Shown: positions 12,225 to 27,200, counted from the stretch's first letter. The stretch: 64,000 bases of DNA from Corythucha ciliata (GCA_038030265.1 CM075943.1:32302001-32366000), one strand, 5' to 3'. Notes: a model not told the origin generated them from the letters alone. A program made the numbers and translations.

Positions 12225-15200
12225 CTGGAATAACAACTTACAATAAGAGTTCCCTGATCTGGAGGTAGGGCCAAAGAGGGCAGACAACTCCGGGCCCCCA
12301 CAAGCTTAAGGCCCGTTCACAAGCTCTATGTTTACGTTCCGTGGACCAAACAAATTTATTCCCTTGAAAAAATGAAGCATTTTGATAGGTTGCATAGGTA
12401 CCACACAACGAAAACATAGAGCTTGTGAACTGGACCTTATTAAAGATGAAAAAATTGGGAGTTTTAGGTTTTATGTCCATGATTATGGGAACGTCAAAAG
12501 GAGGCTAGTAGTCCGGTTAGACGGCGATTTGGATCCTCTATTTTGCAGGTCTATCCGATCAGGACAGGAACGTTGCAGGTGCTCCACACGTGGCTGGATA
12601 TTCCATTCAGCTCACGATTTGGATTCGATTTGTGTACTTTCGGGGATAATCCGTGAAATGTGGTAAGGCCAGGTCCCTACTGAAGTTCCTACTGTCAGAG
12701 GGAGCCCAAATTCATAGTCGTCCCTTTTGAGGAAAATATTTTCTTGACTCGAATTAAAACAGGTTATTTTCAAAATAGAATGAATGATTTGATATTTTCC
12801 TCGAGGGACAACTATGAATTTGGGCCGTAGACTAGATTAGTCTGTTCCTGGGTATAAGGAGAAAGTTTTCAGACCCTTTTGACTCTATATAATAATTATA
12901 TAGTTAATTATCTGTTGAAATTTTCACTTTTCGAAACGAATTTGATGGGTAAAAAATCAGTTTTGCCTGAGAATCAAGTTGTTCAGCTCTTCAAATGGTT
13001 ATTTAGTGTCTAAGCCTCGAGTTCAATCGGTGGTTAAACAGACGATTAAGTTAATACGCAGGTTTTGAAGGTTAACAATCAGTGAAATGGCGTGATAAGA
13101 GATCAGCGTGATGGTGGATCAGAGTCATGGCGTGAAATAGTCACGAAACTGCAAAGATTCATGGTTAAGTAGGTATGAAATTGCCTCGGGGTTTTCAATA
13201 TTTGTTAAACCCCGAAAAATTGGCAGGTTGGAGAAACTACCACTTAGAACTGGTTATTTTAAGAGCTACAAACACAGAATTTCTTTTTTTCAGCGACTAT
13301 TTTTTATACCCCATGAAATTGGTTCTCTCGGTGAAAACCCACGAAAATTTGATTTTGGAATACCGAAACCATTGAAATGGGGGGGGGGGGGTTCAATGAC
13401 TAAAACCCGCGAATTCTGGGTTTTAAAGAACCAAACGCCATCTTTGGTCCCTCCTATCATTGTCATTGGCGGATACAGGGTGCCGGGGCCGGAGCACTCG
13501 CTCCTCCCATTCTTTAAATGTACCATTCCATCCACGTTCATCCATGTCCACGTGTGTTTCCACGTGCCATGCTCTTTTTGCGCGAAAAAGCACTCAATTT
13601 TACTCAAATAAACACCGTTTATTGAATCGTAAGTTTTTTGCCATTTTCAGGGCACGCGTTGTCCTTGCAGCCAGCCATTTTAAGGGGGAGTTGTACATGT
13701 GTTTCCCGACATCCTTCTAATCCCTCTAATCTTACCTCGCCTACTCCGCGCTACGTAAATTATCGCCGTATTTCTGCACCAATCCTGTATTTCAAACTAT
13801 CATTTAAATGTCCAGGAAATTCCGCAAGCACGTACGATCACGATCTTTCTTTCCTAAATAAGCCTTCGAAAGAGCGTGAATTTTCAAGGTATAAGTTTTG
13901 TGGGTTTTGCAGTTATTTCAGGGATGAAATAATATGAAAAAAGAAGATCGTACGGTTCTGCGGAATTTCCTGAAGATTTAAATGAGACCTTGAAATCCAG
14001 GAGTGGTGCAGATATACGGCGATAATTTACGTAACGCAGAGTAGGCGAAGGCGAGGAGGGGGGCTCCTCGCCCCGAGGAAACCCATGTACAACTCCCCCT
14101 TAAGGCGTGAATTCGTTAAATTAGTCATGTTTGGCCAATCTTTGCGCGCAAGTAGCCAGCCAATAAATTTGATCGGTAGAGAGAAGTCATCTCATCAGCA
14201 CTGGGATGCATTATAAGATAACAACAGTATTCAAATGGTGGGGGGAGACGGCTCGGTACGGGGACGAATGGCCAGTTTATGGCCGCGGGTAAAGTGTGCT
14301 TCCTCAACTTCGGTACACGATTTCTTTGTGGTGAAACTGAGATACTCGTATTTCATGAAAATTGGCACATAGCTATTTCTAACCAATTAAATAGTCAGTA
14401 TGGATTCACTTTGTGGAAAAAAAAATTCTGAGGGGCGGTTCCCCCCGCAACGAAAGCTTCGGTACACGTTTTCTTGGACAAAAATGCAATATAATTTTTT
14501 TTTTTTTTTTCGCGAATCTTTGAGGTTGCAAAATTGTCACTATGGATTCACTTTTTTCAAATTTCATTTTTTTTTTAAATTATCATTTTTTAAAAATCGT
14601 AGCCTCGATAAAAATGTTTATTCTCACCGTAAATATTTGAGGAAATAGGTTGAGAATACAGTCAAAATTTTTTAAAACGTATTCATCAACACTTTCGTAT
14701 TGTTTTAAGAACTTATTCCTGATTAATAGCAATTTTATTTTCGTTGAAATGAGGATTCCACCTCGTGGCACAGTGCTGCGGCCGACAACTCCCTCAAGGT
14801 TACAGAAAGTATGTTTTTTTTTTTTCCTTTCATGTCTTTTGAGTTTTGTGGGCTGAAAAATACGTGAGGATCGTTTTCCGGGCTAGGCCGGCGAAACAAT
14901 CTACCGTCTTCGGGAGTTGTTTCATTTTTTGTTTTTTGCCTAAAAAACAGAACTCGCAGAATATGAATAAAATAAGTTTAATACTGATTAACCCCCGCAC
15001 GAACCAATTGATTTTTAGCGTTCGAAGAACTCGTCGCTGGGGCTGATCCAATTTGGGGGGGGGGGTAATGGGGGAAACTACCCCCTCCCCCAGGATTTCA
15101 GGAAAGTTGATTTTTAAAGAAAGATAAAGAGAATATCACGACGATTAGCTGAGGACAAGCGGTGGTTAAGAAGCTTATTTGTCAATTCTCTCATAAAAGT

Positions 15201-18200
15201 AAGGCTACCCCTTCCCTGCAATGCCAATTTTCTAGCCTCACCTTGTCATAAAGTCGTCAAACAATGTCATACCCTCAAACCTGACGCTTTTCTGACTTCT
15301 GGGATTTTCACATCAGGCAGAATCACAGAGCGCCGTTTCTGCTTCCAAATATTAAACTCTGGGATGTCGAGTGGTGTTTTTAAAGCAAGTTGTAGTCAAG
15401 GAAGCAGGTTACCAAACGGGGTAGTTACAGGAAAAAATACTACTAGGACTAAGTTTGACGACTAATTTTAAGGTTTTCAGGTGTGCTGAGTCTGATTTTT
15501 AACTTTGCCCAACGTTACAACCCCGGCAACAGGCGAAATTTGAGTGGATTTTTAACTATCGTGTTTTTGGGGCGTTTTCACCACGCCATCGCTTGTAATA
15601 GGTTTTAAAACATGGTTTCCGCTCATTTATTATGTTTTTAGAAGTCCTTAATCGGAATTTCAAACCCCCAAACCCTAACAAGAGACGCTGCAGCCTACAA
15701 ATAGAAAAAACTGCAAAAACCTCCGATTTCGGAGCGAAAAAGCGGGCTCCGATTAAATAGCGGAAAAGTCATACATTTTGGGCTAAAAATATGAATAATG
15801 ACGGGCACGAGAAATGAGGCGGTACGAGAAATGAGAAAACGAGCACGAGAGTGCATCAGGAATGGAGGCGGACACTTCGAGCAGCTGTTTAAATAAAAAA
15901 CTAGCAGACGCCCTAAATTCGCACACCTCTTCGTCCATTTTATTAATTTTTTATTTGTCGTTTATTCTTCAAATGCAATGTTATTTTAATTTTTCCTGTG
16001 CCAGAGCTTTGATTTCTCAAGAAAGAGAGCAAAACAAATGAATTTTGGCACCTGTTATTATTCACATTTTTAGCCCAAAATGTACGACTTTTTCGCTTCT
16101 TTTCGAATTTTATTATCAAAGGAGGGAGATAATTCCACTTTCGAGTACACCGTTGGAAAGCTGGGAAAACGGAGAAGTTTTTATGACGCTTGACAACGTG
16201 TGAAGCAATTTTTGGCGACACAGTAAATTGTTTTTTGAAGTCAAATTTTTTGTTTTTTTGCATTGACGCAACGAAAACGTTACGTTTTTAGGCGATTTTG
16301 ACCATTTAGAATATTGATTTTGCTTTCATCCCACAGAAAATTTTCCGTAGATTACGAAACTGCCATTACTTTTGAAAAAAAAGTGAAGTAGAAGCTGTGA
16401 AATAGCTGTTTTTCGTTGAAAAATACATTTGCGCCTAAAAATCACTAAAAAAAATATTACTCGAAAACAAAAAGAGATAGGCCACTATCCGAATAGGACT
16501 TCTTTATCCCATTTTTGGTGTACTATTAACCAATTTTTTTTTGCTACTCAGAACCGACCATCCTGTATATTACATGTCAATGAGATCAGGTGATAATTAT
16601 AATCATGTGAGGGACCAAGCATGGCGCCGATTTCCGTTTTGCAGTACTCGTGTTTTATAGTGCCTTACTGTCGCTAGACATGGATGGTATCTCCATAACG
16701 ATATGTAATTCTTTGAGCTGGGAAAAACCACCGCCAATGGATAGTTTGCCCATAACAGCTGCTGGGTTTGTTGTGGCGAAGTTTGATTGTTTTCTGAGGC
16801 CACATTTCTTTTGAGTAGGGGAAGGGTCCCTACCTTGGACAGGGGCATACCTTGGACACTTGATGGTTTTCCCTGGATAGCAATCGCTCAATGAGTCCTA
16901 ACAAATTTGAGTAGTGCAAGGTGATGTGGCAGAACGTTTCATTTAGTTATTAATAATATGGTAGTTCCTTTACTGGAGATAAAAGTGTTCGCTAACTTTC
17001 ATATCTCCTGCTGCACGAGTAAGTAATTTTTGGCCATCTCATTTTATTGATAACGATAAAAGAGGCTCTTGGCTGTTTATTCAATTGATTGTTTTACTGA
17101 TTGATGGAGGTGATTGACCAGCATTCAAATTTTTGTCCCAAAAGTGAGAATATCCAACCCTGGACAGTCAGAAGTGTTCCTACCTTGGACAGTGTAAGGC
17201 TTGTACTTTTTGCATGCTTAAGGTTCATGATGTATTTGATTGGATTGATTTTGGATGCCGAAGAGCAAAGAAGGCCATGAAAACAGCTCGTTCACCACCA
17301 GACGCCAGCTAACCAAAAAGAAACGTGTGCCTCAACCATAAATTTTTTTCTGGGGAGGAGTTCTAGACAGCTAGGTTCATGGCCTTTTAACCTTATAAGC
17401 TTTCGGTACCAAGTCAAGTTACCAACTCGCTGTCAGTGATAATATAGTTAAGTTTTGTTCTCGAGATTGTATTTCTATAGTCTTCGTGATTTTCCCTTGA
17501 AGTTAATAATATTATAACGTTCTATTAAACTCGTTAGAGTTTGAAATGATACTTTTCCTTTTCATCCTAGCGGAGACGAACGTTGAACAGTAGGTGTCCA
17601 ACGTTGGGGACCTACATGTCCAACGTTGGGGACCTACATGTCCAACGTAAGTGACCGGGTTCGAACCTTGGACAGAATGACACTTTTCACTAATGTTTCA
17701 CGCTTGTGTAGGTCGTCCAAAAATCTTGTATTCACAGAAATAAGTAGTTGGCAAGTGGGGCTACCAGAATGTATAAAAAAATGAAAAAAATTTGCCAGTA
17801 AGCCATGGTTTCAGTGCATTGAACAAAACGTGTCCAAGGTAGGGACCCTTCCCCTACACACATTGAGCACTCCAAGAGAAAAGTGGAATGATATCCATTG
17901 CGAGTTCCTTTCACAATTAACGCATCGCTGGTTTTCCTCAAGCAAACTGCCATAACTCCAACAATTTTCGTCGCACGTAATAATGAAGCACACCACTGAA
18001 ATGGCACAAAATTGTCTTTTTATTATGTCTACGTGGTTTTGGAATCAGCTTGAGTTAAAGGCCCTTAACACTGGGCTGAATTTCCAAGTTGTCCTCTTTT
18101 TCCACCAAACAAGGGTTTTCTAACAGCTTTAATTTCGCACTCAGCATTATCAAGATGAGTCGCTCTACGGAAAAAACTTCTTCTTAAAAAAAGCTTTCCA

Positions 18201-21200
18201 ATGACCTATGATGAAATGGACATTGCCACTGTAACAGACGAGATATTTGGACAAAGGTTTGAAATTGTCAAGTGTAATCGCCAAAATAAGGCTGTTGTAG
18301 CCATTGGAAATAAAAGAGAACTATCGTCTTACTGGTGGATGATTAAATCCAAATCGCTAAATTGGTTTCAGAAAATTATAAAAATACGAATGCAGTGAAT
18401 TCTTCACTCATACACCCCCCCCCCTCATAGGCACCACAAAAAACACAATAGGTATTTCAATTTATTTATTTTATTTTTTCTGTATCATTCGTGTTTCATA
18501 ACGAATGCTCGATGTGCTGTGAGTGAAATTAAAGCTGTTAGAAAACACGTGTTTGATGGTAAAGTAGGACAACTTGGGAATTCAGCGTTAATGATTAAGG
18601 GCCTTCAACTCAAGCTGATTCCAAAACCATGTAGACATAATAAAAAGACAATTTTATGCCCTTTTCAGTGGCGTGCTACAATATTACGTGCGACGAAAAT
18701 TGTGAGAGTTATTGCAGTTTGATTGAGGAAAACCAGCGACGCGTTGAAAAAGCGGAAAAGTGCGTTTTTCTCGGAAACGGTTGATATTCAGACGATGGTA
18801 TATTTGGTCATTTTTTGACGCAAATATGGTCTAGAATCACCTCCTTTATTTGTGCCACGTGGACCAAGTACACCCGGTATAGGTCTCACATCAATCAAAT
18901 CATGTGTTTTTCTAGAGTGCAGCAAAGAGACAGACCTCTTTTCTCACGACTTGGCGTGAAAGTCGTAGTTTTCTGCGCATACATATTCTTCTGCCGATAT
19001 ATCACCAATGGGGAACTTGCACATTTTTCAATCACTGGTGTTTCTTGAAGAGGGCGCTTCAACAAGACAATTGCCCACATTAAACATTGAAATCAATCAA
19101 GGGTTTTTTTAAGGCGAATTTTTAAAAATTTTGAGTGGGGGTTTGATTGCGTCAAAGGGCAGTTAATGAAATGGATGGTGTTGGGAAGAGGGGGGAATAC
19201 GCGTTTTCTGGGGTTTAATTTTTCTTGTTATTTGTAAACAAAACATTTTAGAGTTTCCTCAAATGCTTCAAAACTGCACATTGACGTCATTTTTTCCTCG
19301 TACGATCCATCCCCTCCTGAAGAACTTTGAAATTTATTAAAAAATCACCAGAAGCACCAATCGGTCAGGAGCTACTGTTAATATCCTTATCCTTGTCCGC
19401 ATGTGTCAGTTCACCGGTATACTTTTCCCCCAAATCGGGCATTCATGCAAGTTTTCCATTCACAGCCGAGAAATAATGAAATAATCGTTTCCTTGGGCTT
19501 GTTTTACAGGCGTTATGCTTTCGCCTAATATCTATATCTCGGGAAAATGACTGACTCAAATAATAATGCCATTTTATTTATTGCACTCTTATCCTATTTC
19601 GTATACACTACAATTTAAAGAGAAATTGGTACGTTTTTGATTTCATTTAGAGCATCACTAGACACTGGCTGAGGCATTATCATTATCAGATCACACTTCA
19701 CTTGTAATAAACTCGCGGGGTCAAGGGCACTTCTTCTGACAGTTCTAATTTATGTTTTTAGCGATGTTGCGGAGGTCGTATATGAATAAGAAGGTATTCT
19801 TTGTCTATCCTCCAGCAATTTTTATTATTGACAAACACGTAAACCGGTTTTCAGCTCTACCGAGCCATCTTCGGACGTATCAATTTTTTTAACCACTAGG
19901 GCGTGTCAAACACAACTGAAGATGGCTCGGTAGAGCTGAAAACCGGTTTACGTGTTTGTCAATAATAAAAATTGCTGGAGGATAGACAAAGAATACCTTC
20001 TTATTCTGACAGTTCTGACTTCTGACTCAAAAAGATACCTAGATGCGAAAATGTTCAAATATCAGAGCTTCAAGTAAAAAGTTAGGAAAACGAATTCTGG
20101 TGAATAGCTAAAATTTCCCATTTTAATTTTTTCCCCGCGATGTACAGCGCCATCTCTTGTCTCAGGGTGATTTTCAAAGCTTCACCGTCTTCACCTAAAA
20201 CTTCACCGTATATCCAGTTTGTCCATTTTATGGGCGCTGATTATCAGTTATAGTTATTTTCAAACCGAGAATCGAAAGTTACTCCATCTGTATGGCACGA
20301 ATGGTCAGTTTTGCCATTTTTGAGAACAGGAATTTAAATTCTGGCATTTTTATGGTGTTTTTGCTATTTCTGAAACACGAATCGTCAGTATCAGCCATTT
20401 CAAGGATCGAATGGTCAGTTTGGCAATTTTTGGAGCGCAAATGGTCGGTTTGGCCATTTTTAGGGCATGGATATGGTCAGTTTAGGCAATTTCAAGCCGC
20501 GAATCGTCAGTTTAGCCATTTTCATGATAGATTGAACGTGAATTGAACTTATATTTTTAGGGTGTGGTGGCTATTTTTAGCACAGAAATCGTCAGTTTAG
20601 CCATTTTTAAGGAGTGAATGGTTTGTTTGGTTATTTTCAGGGCACGGATATCGTCAGTTTAAGCATTTTCATTGCGCGAATCGTCTGTTTATCCGTTCTT
20701 CGGGAACCCCAGTGTCAGAATTGCCAATTTCAGGGCATGAGTGGTCAGTCCTGGCTCTTTTGAGGCCACGAATGGTCATTTATAAGAGGGCGTATGGAGG
20801 GTGTTGGAGTGTGGGGGGTGCTGGTAAGTTAGCGTATTGCCGTACCTACTTTAAAGATTCTCTACCCCTGCTGGCTCAATCATCGTGTCGGTATTTGTAA
20901 TTTGAGCACGATATTTCCCTGAAAACCATACATTTTTCCCCCAAGTGGGAAATTCCAGGCTGATATCTGTCATAAGTGAGTAGCCCATTAGTCGCGTTTT
21001 TAGTTGATTTAAATAACCCAAAATACTGTTTGGACCTTTTCCTCCAATTCAACGGTGCAGTTTCCTCCAGAAATATCCCAAAAACGCGATTTTCAGTCCA
21101 ATCTGGCAACTATGTAAGGCTCGTTTCACACATACGCGGTTTCCCGAGGTGAGGTTGCTACGCGGCGCGAACGCGGTGGGTGCCTCGCATGTGTGAACCG

Positions 21201-24200
21201 AAATTCGGTTTCTACGCGGCAGCGGTTTGAAGAGGTTTCTCGGTTCGGAAACGCGTATGTGTGAAACGAGCCTAACTCGTTCCGAACCCTATTCATCTCC
21301 TACTTATTGTTGAAATGAACAAAATCTTGAGAAGGGGAAGGGGTAACCCCCAAGGCAACCACCCCGTGCATCAAAACATCACGCTACGCGCGCGCCCCTG
21401 CGTTACGGACATAGTATAGTTCTTAGCTTTGTGTATAAAAAATACCCCACAAAAACTACCCCGGCAGGCGGGAAGACTTTCAAAAGCTCCTCCCAAGACC
21501 TTTTTTCTCATCAATCATGGTAATACCAGCATCGAAATCGAATGAAATAGTCTACCGCGAAGCTAGCCTTTTTTGAATATGAGAAATTGACTCACTTGCG
21601 GAGCGTTCTTCCGACGTCATTGCAACAGGAATTTTGTAGTCGGATAACACGTCCAAAAGAGTTTCTCTCGCTTCTTTGCTGTATCTATCGAAATCAAAGA
21701 CGTTTCCTATAGCATCTGCTAGGCTATCATCCGGATACATCTGGAGAAAAAAAAAATCATTACGTTTCAGTAGCTTATTAATCTAGGTGATAGGTGATTG
21801 ATTACCTGGAGGTGTTTCACAATATTCACGAGTTCCCTAGTCGAGTACGGGTAGGATACAAGGCCTTTATCGGCCAGTTGTCTGAGACGGTCAAATGCTC
21901 CTACTAATTTGTACAGAACATCTTCTGGAACGTCCTGGCCGTATTTTCGAAGTAACTTGATCTCCGAGTCACGACTCGGATTGTCTACGGCGTGACAGCT
22001 GAAAAGATCACCTGGAAAGTACATGAAATAATGTTATCGTGATCACTCTTCCCCCTTGTTAGCCTTGTACGGTACCCAAGGCTCCAAAAAAGTCATTTCC
22101 CAAAAATGGAAAACCAGGGCGATTGGCCAGGACGATCATTCGGAAATCTGGGTGGACTGGAATGATACCCGGCAAGCGAAGCTCAACTCTTGGATCATCG
22201 TGCTTGACAAGTCTTCGTCCGTCCGATAAAATCATTTCACCACTTTCAACCAGAGTCTGCTTAGACAAGACAAGTATGAGAGCACGGCGAACATAATTAT
22301 GCAGGGCTGGTGTTTTGAGAGAAAACAAAAACCTTTAAAATGCAAGTTACGTGCGTAGGAGCTTTGTCTGCTTCGTCCACCACCAGCACGTGACCGTTTT
22401 TAATGGCGGTAACTAACGGAGAGTCTTCGTAACTGACAATACCGTCTTTGACTGTGGGTTGAATCGTCAAGGACTGTACGGTGGTGTCCCTTTATTTAAT
22501 GAGTAAATTATTCCACCGTTTTTCGTTCTTTCCCTTCGCGCTCCTACTTACCTGTGTAATTGAATGTATTCTCTGGGCCTGTTCAAAAGTTGCAGCAGTT
22601 TATCGGCTATTTTATTTTTCCCCACTCCCTGGTTTCCAACTAGCAATAAATGTTCACCCAACAGAAAGTCTTGCAATAGTCTTTCTAGAAGGTCAACTTG
22701 CTGAACAGAATGAAAAATTACAATTCAGAACAATCTCCATAAGAGAAAAGATGGAGCAAACCTGAGGAACGTCGTAAAATAAAATATCAGGTACTTTGCT
22801 GGTAGCCGTAGTGTTGAAAATATCAGCTGAAGTATCACCCACTGTGACTTTTCCGTCTAGTGTGCGTATTTCTCCAACGTATACTTCATATCTGTCACTC
22901 TTTACAATTCCAGACCTAAGAAGGAGAGTTTCCAATGTCTGTTTCGCCAGAGGGGGCAAAAATCTGCAAAATATATCACATTACATTAGCAACACCTCTA
23001 AAAGACAACCAAATTATTTTTTTCATGACGTAATCGCTCTCAAAGGAGTGATGGATGGGCGGTATAGTGGAGTTATTGACTCGAAGTTTTTCACAAAGGT
23101 ATCGTCTCTCCACAATAATTTATTTTATTCTACAGGACCGGTTTCGACCTACTCTAGGTCATTTTCAACTGCTTCTAAAGAGATCATGTGCGGGGGAACC
23201 CACACATTATTATTAGGGAGTTATTGCATAACCGCCTGACGGTTAACGTTAACGGTCATGTGACGTCATGATAAGCGTAAAATTCAAATTTTGAGTTTAA
23301 GCGTTTATCACAAACGTTTAAAGACCAGCATGAGGAGGTGTTTTATTAATTTATTTGAAGCAATTAAGTGCATCTATGCCCTACCATGTGTTCATATTTT
23401 AGCGTAACTATTATTTTGCAATAGGGAGTTATTGCATAACCGTCCGACGGTTAACGTTGACGGTTATGTGACGTCACGATAAGCGTAAAATTCAATTTTT
23501 GAGATTAAGCGTCAATCACAAACGTTTAAAGACCAGTATGAGGAGGTGTTTTATTAATTTATTTGAAGCAATTAAGTGCATCTATGCCCTACCATGTGTT
23601 AATATTTTAGCGCAACTATTATTTGCTCTTTTTCCACCGACACAAACAGCTACGCTTACGGTGACGTCACATAACCGTAAGCGTTAAGCGTCAGACGGTT
23701 ATGCAATAGGGAGTTATTGCATAGCCGTCTGACGCTTAACGTTTACGGTTATGTGACGTCACCACAAGCGTAGCCGTTTGTGTCGGTGGAAAAAGAGTTA
23801 TTGCAAATAATAGTTACGCTAAAATATGAACACATGGTAGGGCATAGATGCACTTAATTGCTTCAAATAAATTAATAAAACACCTCCTCATACTGGACTT
23901 TAAACGTTTGTGATTAACGCTTAAACTAAAAATTTGAATTTTACGCTTATCATGACGTCACATAACCGTTAACGTTAACCGTCAGACGGTTATGCAATAA
24001 CTCCCTATTAATGTGTTTAGTAATGGTGAGGTCACGTGTTTATATCGGTTGACAAGGGGTTCCCCCGCACATAATCTCTTTAGAAGCAGTTGAAAATGAC
24101 CTAAAGTAATTCGAAACCGGTCCTGTAGAATATAAAATAAATTATTGTGGAGAGACGATACCTTTGTGAAAAACTTCAAATTAATTTTCACGTTACTTGG

Positions 24201-27200
24201 CGAGGCAGGCTCTTTGTACAACGTCGTACGGATCCTGGTCTTTGAACGCAACGGCTCTCTTTGCGACACGCAGTAATTGCCTCGTAGAGAGCGACGAAGC
24301 TATTGAAGCAAGCAAAGGATCTGTCGATTGCCTCAGTTGGTGAGCTAACTCAAGAACTGTCTGTACCGACCGAGGGACTGTTTTGCACTAAAACAAGACA
24401 AAAGGAGGAATTCTGTAAGAGTGTCAATGAAAATAAGACCACGACAAACGATCGAAACTTACAATATTTCTAATAATGTGAGATTCTTCTTGAATGGACA
24501 GTGGACGCATTTCGTGGAAAATGAACAAGCTTAGTGACTCAGCGCTTAGCCAGGGAGCTGACTGCGGGGCTGATTTACAGTACGAAAAAAAAAACAAATA
24601 AATATCATTCGCCCGCAAAATTTTCTCACTAATCAGATACCAACTATTTGGCTCAGCCAGGGCTACTATTCTGAACGAAGGGTGGATTCTAAGAACTCCT
24701 GCTTTTCTCAGAGCGTCTTCTCCGTACTTTTCCACCAGAAAGTCGTACCGATCGTGCCGAATCAATCGCTTTCCATCGTGTAGCTGAAGTTCTCTGTCCT
24801 GAACCAACCTTTTTTTTTTGGCAAACATACTCAAAATAATGCGATTTCAATCGAGGTAAAAATATTTTCATTAGAAACCTATGAAGAACCGAAAGAGTGC
24901 TCGGATGTACCCTGTGCAAGCCATCCAAGACGGCCACCTTCCCCTCCAGAGCAGATGTCACCAAAGGTGAATTTTTCCAGTAAGTGTCACCATTGTCAAG
25001 CGTGGCTCTTTGTTGCACTAAATCACGTGATGTCATATCCTGTAAATTCGTGACATTGTAATTACTGCTTTAAGTTTTTCAAGAGACAGTGGGTATTATC
25101 CAACCTGGTAAAGGACAATCGGTTCAACTAAATATCCGAGAAGCGAAGTCAATCTCGAGGCGGCCAGACTTTTCCCGCAGCCTCGAGGTCCTACTATGCA
25201 AATGTCTCCAACAGAATGACTTTCAACGAGGTTGGCTAAAAATTCCTCGTGGTATGGAGTACTGATATAGTTGGAATCATCAGAAGACAAACCGGGACCG
25301 CAAGGCGTCTATACCATTATAACTTGAGCAATTTTACTTAAGAAAAAAAAAAATGAATGTAAACTCACGCTTATATCTATTTGATGGTCACCAGTCGCTG
25401 CCAAAGAAGCTACAGCTCCTGCCGATGAACAACTTATCGATTTCACCCTAGTGCCTTCGGTTAAATCCCCAACTTTGAAGGTGTCCATTATGCCATTGAC
25501 ACTTCTTATTCCATCTCTGTTCAACATGTAATCTATTGGATACAATCGGTGGAGTACAGACCTCACTGAAAGCCACGGAAATGAATCCTAAAAAAACGAG
25601 CGCATCAGAAAAAGATGCGCTACGAAACACAATATTCTCCCTTACAAGCATTTTGGCCGCTTTATCCAAATTATACAGAGGAAAATCTGGCAGACCCAGA
25701 TTGATTGCTTCAGGTGCTACTAAAGCAAAAGCACATGACAGCAGGGTGGTAAGTTTTTCCTGTGAAGCGTTGGGATAAGCTGCTCGAAGGAAGTTGAGCG
25801 TGTCCTGTAAATAAAAATGAACTTAATTACCAACCACTAAACTTTCAATCAACGAATGTCGATAGGCAATCTTGTACTAGGCACTCAAAACGAAAAAAAA
25901 AATCGGAAATACGAGTCATTTTAACTACTAATCAAACTTTGTTAACTCCACCACTTCATTTAATAGACTTTTGTCACGCTTCAGGGCAACAGAAAAAGTC
26001 CATCAGAAAGAAATGAATGGAAAAAAAAAAAAAAGTTTTACTGGAAAAACAGTGATGAGGCGGCGGAGAAGGAAGAGCGATCTATAAGGTCATAGGTTGA
26101 AGGTGGTTTTCAGGTGGTGACAGGGACAAATGACGATTGAAGCAAATCAGTGTGAAATTTAAATGAATCTAATTTCAAGTAAACAAAATGGGAATAAAAG
26201 GGATTCAGGCCCGAATTTATGAACGTTAGTTGAAGCTTCCTTGAGTCAAGGAACCGTAGAGAACAGTTTTGATCACAATAAAAACATCTGTTCCAATAAA
26301 TTTTTAAGGGCCCTTGACTGAAGGACCTCGATCTACACCTGTGGCCTTATTCTCTAACGAGATTGAAACATTGCTTTGGTAGAAACATTAAAATCTCATT
26401 CATGAAATTAAGAAAACTGAACGGAATATATGATTTTTGAAAAAAAGCATTGTTGAAAAAAGTTATTGAATAGGGATCCTGATCAGTGAAAAAAATTGGC
26501 CGAGTAAAATATGTGAATGTGTTAAGCCTAGTACACACTGAGACTCTTTGAGTCGATTCATTGTTGCGACTCAGAGTCCGGGCTGCGTAGATTCATGTTC
26601 CAACTCACACTTGATTCAACTTTGCAACAAAGTATCGTGTCCACACATGTTTCAAATCTCTTCTTGCCCGAGTTTCTATGGAAACTTGAAATTTCGCTCT
26701 GGCCGCTGCATGTAGATTGCATATTTTTATTTATATGCAGATTCCTAAACCATCCCAGAAATAATAGTAGGGGAGCCCAAGAGGGGATTTCGGGATTTAC
26801 TCAAGCGCGTCAGATTAAGATACTGCGGATACCTTGTACCTAGTTGAGTATCTCCACCAAATATGAGCCCTATAAATGTGGCCGCCCGTCAAGGATAAAG
26901 CGTCAGATTTGTAAAAAAAAAATTGATCATCAGACATTCTCGAGCGCGTCAGATTAAGGAAGTGGGAATTAATTACATGCTAAAAAGTCTATATTCCACT
27001 AATCTGACAATTTAAGAGTGACGCAAAAACGGAGGAGGTCTACAAACTTGTGAAAAAAAAAACGTCATCTTGACATTCTCGAGCGTGGCTACTTTTTTTA
27101 TTATTTTGAAGGGAATAACTCAAGGATAACGAAAAATATCTAATCTGACGATTTCCATAAGCCGAAATAGAACAAAATCGTCGATAAAGTTTAGCCATTA

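Noticed and set aside
20290..20790. CRISPR-like array
   Set aside because: Units are strongly diverged and the spacers are not distinct; this is a eukaryotic degenerate tandem repeat.
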